A DNA stretch of 11,484 nucleotides from Parachlorella kessleri (lineage: Eukaryota > Chlorophyta > Trebouxiophyceae > Chlorellales > Chlorellaceae), in the NCBI GenBank assembly GCA_001598975.1, contig BBXU01001279.1, positions 1-11,484 of the forward strand, read 5' to 3'. The first letter of the stretch is position 1, and each line of letters starts with the position of its first letter. Below, piece by piece: positions 8,117-11,484 of this stretch. The notes beneath the pieces are model-generated. The model was not told the DNA's origin and did no database searches. It was given only the letters and a program-made list of their open reading frames with translations. The translations under genes and the position numbers were made by a program.

Positions 8117-8825
8117 CAGGCAAGAGAGGCGGCTTGTGTGCCGGGCATGAGGGGGCATGAGGGGCGCCGTGGTGCTCTCCTACTGACTGACTCGGGACAT
8201 GCACCAGTTGTGTACTATCCTTCATAACTCTCAGCCAGACCTGCCACCTAACATTTTTTTTAAGGGCGGTATTTAGGTGCACAATGCTAGATGCGCTGAT
8301 GGCAGCAGGCACTGTGATTCAGGGATTGATAGTGGGGACAGACTGCGATGCATGCAGGGTATCCTCTGGGGCATGCCGGAGTGTTCAAGCCTGCGGGGTT
8401 TCTGACAGGCTCATGTGAGCTTCCTCGCTCACCCTCTCCCTACTGGTATATTTTAAAATAGGGGTACTGAATTGGACTTCTGGGGTGACAGACCTAGCTC
8501 TAGCCTGGCAGGGCGCCACATGTTTGTATGATGGGACATGAGGCATGATGTTGGCAGGTTCCCCGGCAACGTCCTTAAAGTCTACAAACAGCAAAGTCGC
8601 ACAAGCGCCCTCGGCAGCATACTAAGAACAATGACAAAATACGTGACAGAATTTCAAACACAAGAGTCCAGTACGAACCCTTGGTTGTGGCGCCCTGCCA
8701 GGGAGCTAATCAAGTTGGCCATTGAAGCACATGTCAAGCAAGATAAGGGCCAAGAGCTGCACAAGCAGGTGCTCAGCTTAAGGACGACTTCACATAACAA
8801 CCAATGGTCCTTGTTATTCCTCCTG
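8117..8825. other. Convergent 3' region between genes B and C
   Basis: These 709 bp separate the two stop codons and should hold both 3' UTRs. No TGTAA, the usual algal polyadenylation signal, is seen on either strand. A T8 run sits near 8252-8260, and GGGCATGAG is directly repeated near 8142-8162. The plus strand from 8558 to 8768 has an unexplained protein-like open segment, described under findings. Confidence 0.5.
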
Positions 8826-8922
8826 TCACCTCTCCTGTTCATGGTGCGGCTGTGGCTGTGGTTGCAGCTGCTGTTTCCGGTCCACCATTACAGGAAGCCC
8901 GCCCTCCAAAGCAACCTCGATC
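8826..8922 (-). CDS. Gene C probable last exon
   Basis: After acceptor GCGGTGCAG, one base completes Arg and the frame reads IEVALEGGLPVMVDRKQQ, then Gln/Pro repeats ending HEQER and TGA. It continues the charged helix of the previous exon naturally. A TGTAA falls inside this coding stretch (minus strand of 8887-8891), which is awkward if it acts as a polyadenylation signal. Confidence 0.65.
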
Positions 8923-10814
8923 CTGCACCGCAGTGCGCCACTTGGATTGCCAGCAGCCTAACTTACAGACAGCTGCAGACTTGGATGCCTTGGGGAGTGA
9001 TGCAGCGCATAGACGCCACCGGCACCAGCCTTCGCAGTGGTGTCGAGCGTCTCTATGTATATGCCACATACCACGCAGATATCCTGATCAAACATGAGAA
9101 ATCTGCATCCAGCCCTCTCAGTACAGTTTACCTCTCACTCCCTGTTCGCATTACCTGTCACTATACTAAAAGACATTGTGCAAAATCATGCACTACCGCA
9201 TTGCGCATTTGTCGAATCATCAGTCGACATGACCTGCTGCTTGCCGCTGCCTTTCCCTGCCCTAAAGCTGACTCTGCCACGATAAATCCACCCCTTTCCT
9301 GTAATCCTCACCCAACTCCAGACCCAAGGAGCACCACCACACGCACCTCTTCCGCTGCATCTCGTCCTGGCTCCGCTTGTACTCCTCCCACTCCTCATCC
9401 GTAAACTTCTTCACAGGCAGCAGCGGCGCGACCCAGTCAAACCAGCTGCTGGGCGCGTCATTTTCAGCGCCATCCTCTCTACCCGCTGCCGCCGCCGCCG
9501 CTGCTGCTGCTGTTGCTTGCTGTGCCGAGGCCTTCTGCTGCGGCGAGTCAGCATCTAGTAGGTCCATGCTGACCAGCACGCCCCTGAGCCCATGCGAGAA
9601 ATCCACTTTCCGGCCGGCCCACGACGCCGCGCCGCCGAGCGCAGCACACACAGCGGCCCCCTTGACGGGGTGTCCCCCTGCGCAGGGATCGGTGCATCGC
9701 AGGGGTTGGAAGCAGGGTGAACACCGTCGGGGCTGTGTCTCCAGCAGGAGCGCCTGCAAGGGGTGAGCTCTCCTAACAGGTATCACGGCCTGGAAGGCCA
9801 CTGCTGGGACCTCAGGTGCCCGCGGCTACAGTTGTTGCCACCTCCTTGGGAAACCCAAGCCCCTTGGCAACCTTCCCCCCCACTGCTAAGGACAGTGCGG
9901 GCTGGGCTGGACTATCCACACTTAGCGCAGCCACCCACAAGAGCCAACAAGGTATCGATCATGCCAAGAGAGTGCCAGAGGTATGCATGTCTAGTCTGGT
10001 CTAGTCTAACAGCGTACCGCCACCTGGCCATGCTGCCGTGATACCCCAAAGTGGGGCCAACAAAAAGCCAGGATGCAGGTAGTCATGGCTAATTCCACCA
10101 GTCACCGTGCAGCTTGAAGAGGAGTGCTCCTGTCCCAGCACCAGCTGCCACACTGTTGGCCACGCTGTCGACGCCCCGCAGGAACCGAGCCGTCTCCTGA
10201 AGAGCTGCGCAGGAAAGTATCTTCTGTGGTTGTTACAAAGCTTATGGTGTACGACGAACCCGGATAGTAAGGACGCAAGAGATTCCTCAAGGGGCCAGCT
10301 CTGTATGCACAGGGTACGTACCACTGAAGCAGCTCATCACTAGCACAAAGCTTGCCGTGCTGCTTGCTGTGTGCCTAACCAGGGGAGCGTTGTTCAGCAC
10401 AGCGAGGATGCTGCCAACAACCATGCCAGTGCCGCCTGCAGACAAACGCTTTCAGCCAGTCAGCTGCAGAGGATAAGCGATTCATAACGTGTTGCAAGTG
10501 GCTAGGGGAAGGGTTTGATGGTCCCTGCCTGCAAAGGTGAGCTTAGTGGCAACTCGGCCCCGCCACCCCTCGGCCGCTTCAACACGTTGTTCCAAGACCC
10601 TCATGACTGAACGTCTGAAATGTATGAAACTGCATTGATGGAGGGATGGGGCTTTGGGATGGGAATCGACTTGGCTGGCGGGAGGGGACTGCTTGCGCGC
10701 TGAACGACGAAATACCGTGTCTCAGGTATCACTCCATTATTGATATATACTTTGTGGTCCAGTGGAGTTGCGGGCAAAACCAACCTTGCTGCACGTAGTT
10801 GCTACCCTCCCGTC
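8826..10814 (-). CDS. Gene C: Tim17/Tim22/Tim23 (PRAT) family membrane protein, 5' end unresolved
   Basis: Minus-strand exons 10814-10785, 10435-10322, 10204-10106, 9677-9347 and 8922-8826 join in phases 1, 1, 1 and 2 and end at TGA: 222 residues after a split first codon. Four hydrophobic, Gly/Ala-rich helices lie at about 11-28, 36-56, 62-80 and 86-103. Around helix 3 the PRAT signature is seen: F46, R57 eleven residues later, A68-G69, and G73 at R+16. The acidic residue is D60 at R+3 instead of the usual D at R+4. PRAT proteins form or serve protein and solute translocases in mitochondrial and plastid membranes. A tail unusual for the family follows: about 120 residues with nine consecutive Ala, then WFDWVAPLLPVKKFTDEEW and a charged helix. 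The subfamily is not resolved. The 30-nt first exon is tentative. A different last exon (from 8972, ending S-C-L-stop) is possible. Confidence 0.8.
9347..9677 (-). CDS. Gene C exon with PRAT helix 4 and C-terminal tail
   Basis: It begins with GG completing a Gly codon from the previous exon and reads GHPVKGAAVCAALGGAASW, the fourth hydrophobic segment. Then come RKVDFSHGLRGVLVSMD, a Gln/Ala region with nine Ala encoded by mixed GCN codons, and the acidic helix TDEEWEEYKRSQDEMQRK. The exon ends AAG AG at GTGCGT (phase 2). Confidence 0.82.
10322..10435 (-). CDS. Gene C exon with PRAT helices 1-2
   Basis: The reading GGTGMVVGSILAVLNNAPLV continues through TASFVLVMSCFS and ends AGT G at a strong GTACGT donor. 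The acceptor is TGTCTGCAG. I first placed a donor at GTTAGG after NAPL, but it gives the wrong phase. Reading through it keeps the frame open, gives a second helix, and meets the next exon in phase 1. Confidence 0.78.
10785..10814 (-). CDS. Gene C tentative 30-nt upstream exon
   Basis: Between acceptor CACCCAG and donor CAAG|GTTGGT lie 30 nt that enter and leave in phase 1. They read REGSNYVQQ and complete a Gly with the next exon (QQ-GGTGMVVG). Phase fit is the main support. If it is wrong, the neighbouring 349-nt intron (10436-10784) would be longer. Confidence 0.45.
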
Positions 10815-11484
10815 CTGGGTGGGGGATGAACTCTAGGCAGCAGGGTGCTCGATCGATCCACTAGAGGAGTGACAGTCGAGGAATGCAAGCGAACACTGAC
10901 AATAGGCAAGGAGGGTGGGTGGGCTGGCAACTGGAAGGGACTAGGCGCGGTACAGGGCAGCAGCAGCAGCAGCCTAGCAGCCCGGGGCTGTGCAGTGGCC
11001 CAGCAGCCTGACGGGCTGCGCTGCCTGCCAGCAGCAATCGTGTGCAGGCGCCATGGGCATGGCCCACCAGTTGCACACCCCACAGGGGTGGCTCCTGTGG
11101 CAGCAGGGGCCGGCCTTTTGGTAAGTGCCAGCAGGCAGTGCAAGCGCACCAACAGCAGGTATTATGGCAGGTAGAGTCCTTTTTTTTGTTTTTGTGTGTA
11201 GGGACTTTTTCAATTCTAAGGGCGCCATGGGGCTCAGAGAAACCCATGAGCAAGGCTGCATCTGAGGCGGCAGTCGGGAGGTGTTCATACCTGGGGTCGT
11301 GTTTTGACTTTGGTGGCAGCTTCCACCAGTGCTTGGGACCGCTGCGGCTGGAGAGGTCAACGGCTGCCCGTCCCACTTTGCATCGCAGCGGCCGTCTCCA
11401 CCTGCTGTGGAACACACCATCTGCTGCGCCACCCGGCCAGCTGCTGACACTGCCAGAGCACCAACCCGAGGGGGCCCGGGGGGG
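10815..11484. other. Unresolved region upstream of gene C
   Basis: The N terminus and promoter of gene C should lie here or to the right. Two overlapping minus-strand frames stay open (11415-10861 and 11450-10974), but no start with matching phase and donor was found. The best protein-like piece is minus 11340-11200. A (CAG)n run lies at about 10957-10973, a T8 run at 11179-11187, and a G/C homopolymer block ends the window. Confidence 0.4.

Noticed and set aside
8769..9404. Remainder of the 288-residue plus-strand ORF
   Set aside because: It runs antisense through two exons and an intron of gene C and loses protein-like character; only 8558-8768 was kept as a question.
1..11484. Transposons, tRNA or rRNA genes, CRISPR arrays, bacterial operons
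   Set aside because: No terminal inverted repeats with a transposase, no reverse transcriptase motifs, no cloverleaf or rRNA sequence that I could recognise, and no regular spacer array; the repeats found follow exon ends.

Overview
The window looks like nuclear DNA of a green alga, most likely a chlorophyte near the Chlamydomonas/Volvox group. Reasons: it is GC-rich; its genes are broken into many short exons with GTGAG, GTGCG or GTAAGA donors and pyrimidine-GCAG acceptors; exons carry Ala-, Pro- and Gln-rich low-complexity stretches; nothing resembles operons or Shine-Dalgarno sites. This assignment is inference from style, not from a marker gene. No single long ORF is a complete gene. The genes below were rebuilt by matching splice sites and reading phase by hand.

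Layout. (A) Minus strand, 5236 down to 57 and off the left edge: a gene of at least ten exons, all in matching phase, encoding 488 residues before the edge. It has a short N-terminal globular segment, a long Pro/Ala linker, an alpha-helical core and the start of a C-terminal WD40 beta-propeller. I do not recognise the family. (B) Plus strand, 5677-8116: a four-exon gene for a 520-residue protein with Ala/Gln-rich coiled coils and a cysteine cluster near the C terminus, function unknown. (C) Minus strand, 8826 to about 10814: a five-exon stretch encoding a four-helix Tim17/Tim22/Tim23 (PRAT) family membrane protein with a long charged C-terminal tail. Its true N terminus was not found and probably lies between 10815 and 11484 or beyond.

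A and B are divergent, with 440 bp between start codons that must hold both promoters. B and C converge, with about 710 bp between stop codons. Nothing indicates that the three genes share a pathway.

The most unusual signal is in gene A. At four of its introns (5, 6, 7 and 9) the 3' end of the preceding exon, with its splice donor, is repeated one or more times inside the intron. One array supplies a second good donor that would add exactly 20 residues in frame to the WD40 domain. Another intron (8) is bounded by the same GCAGGTG string at both ends. Together these suggest introns that arose or grew by tandem duplication of exon ends.
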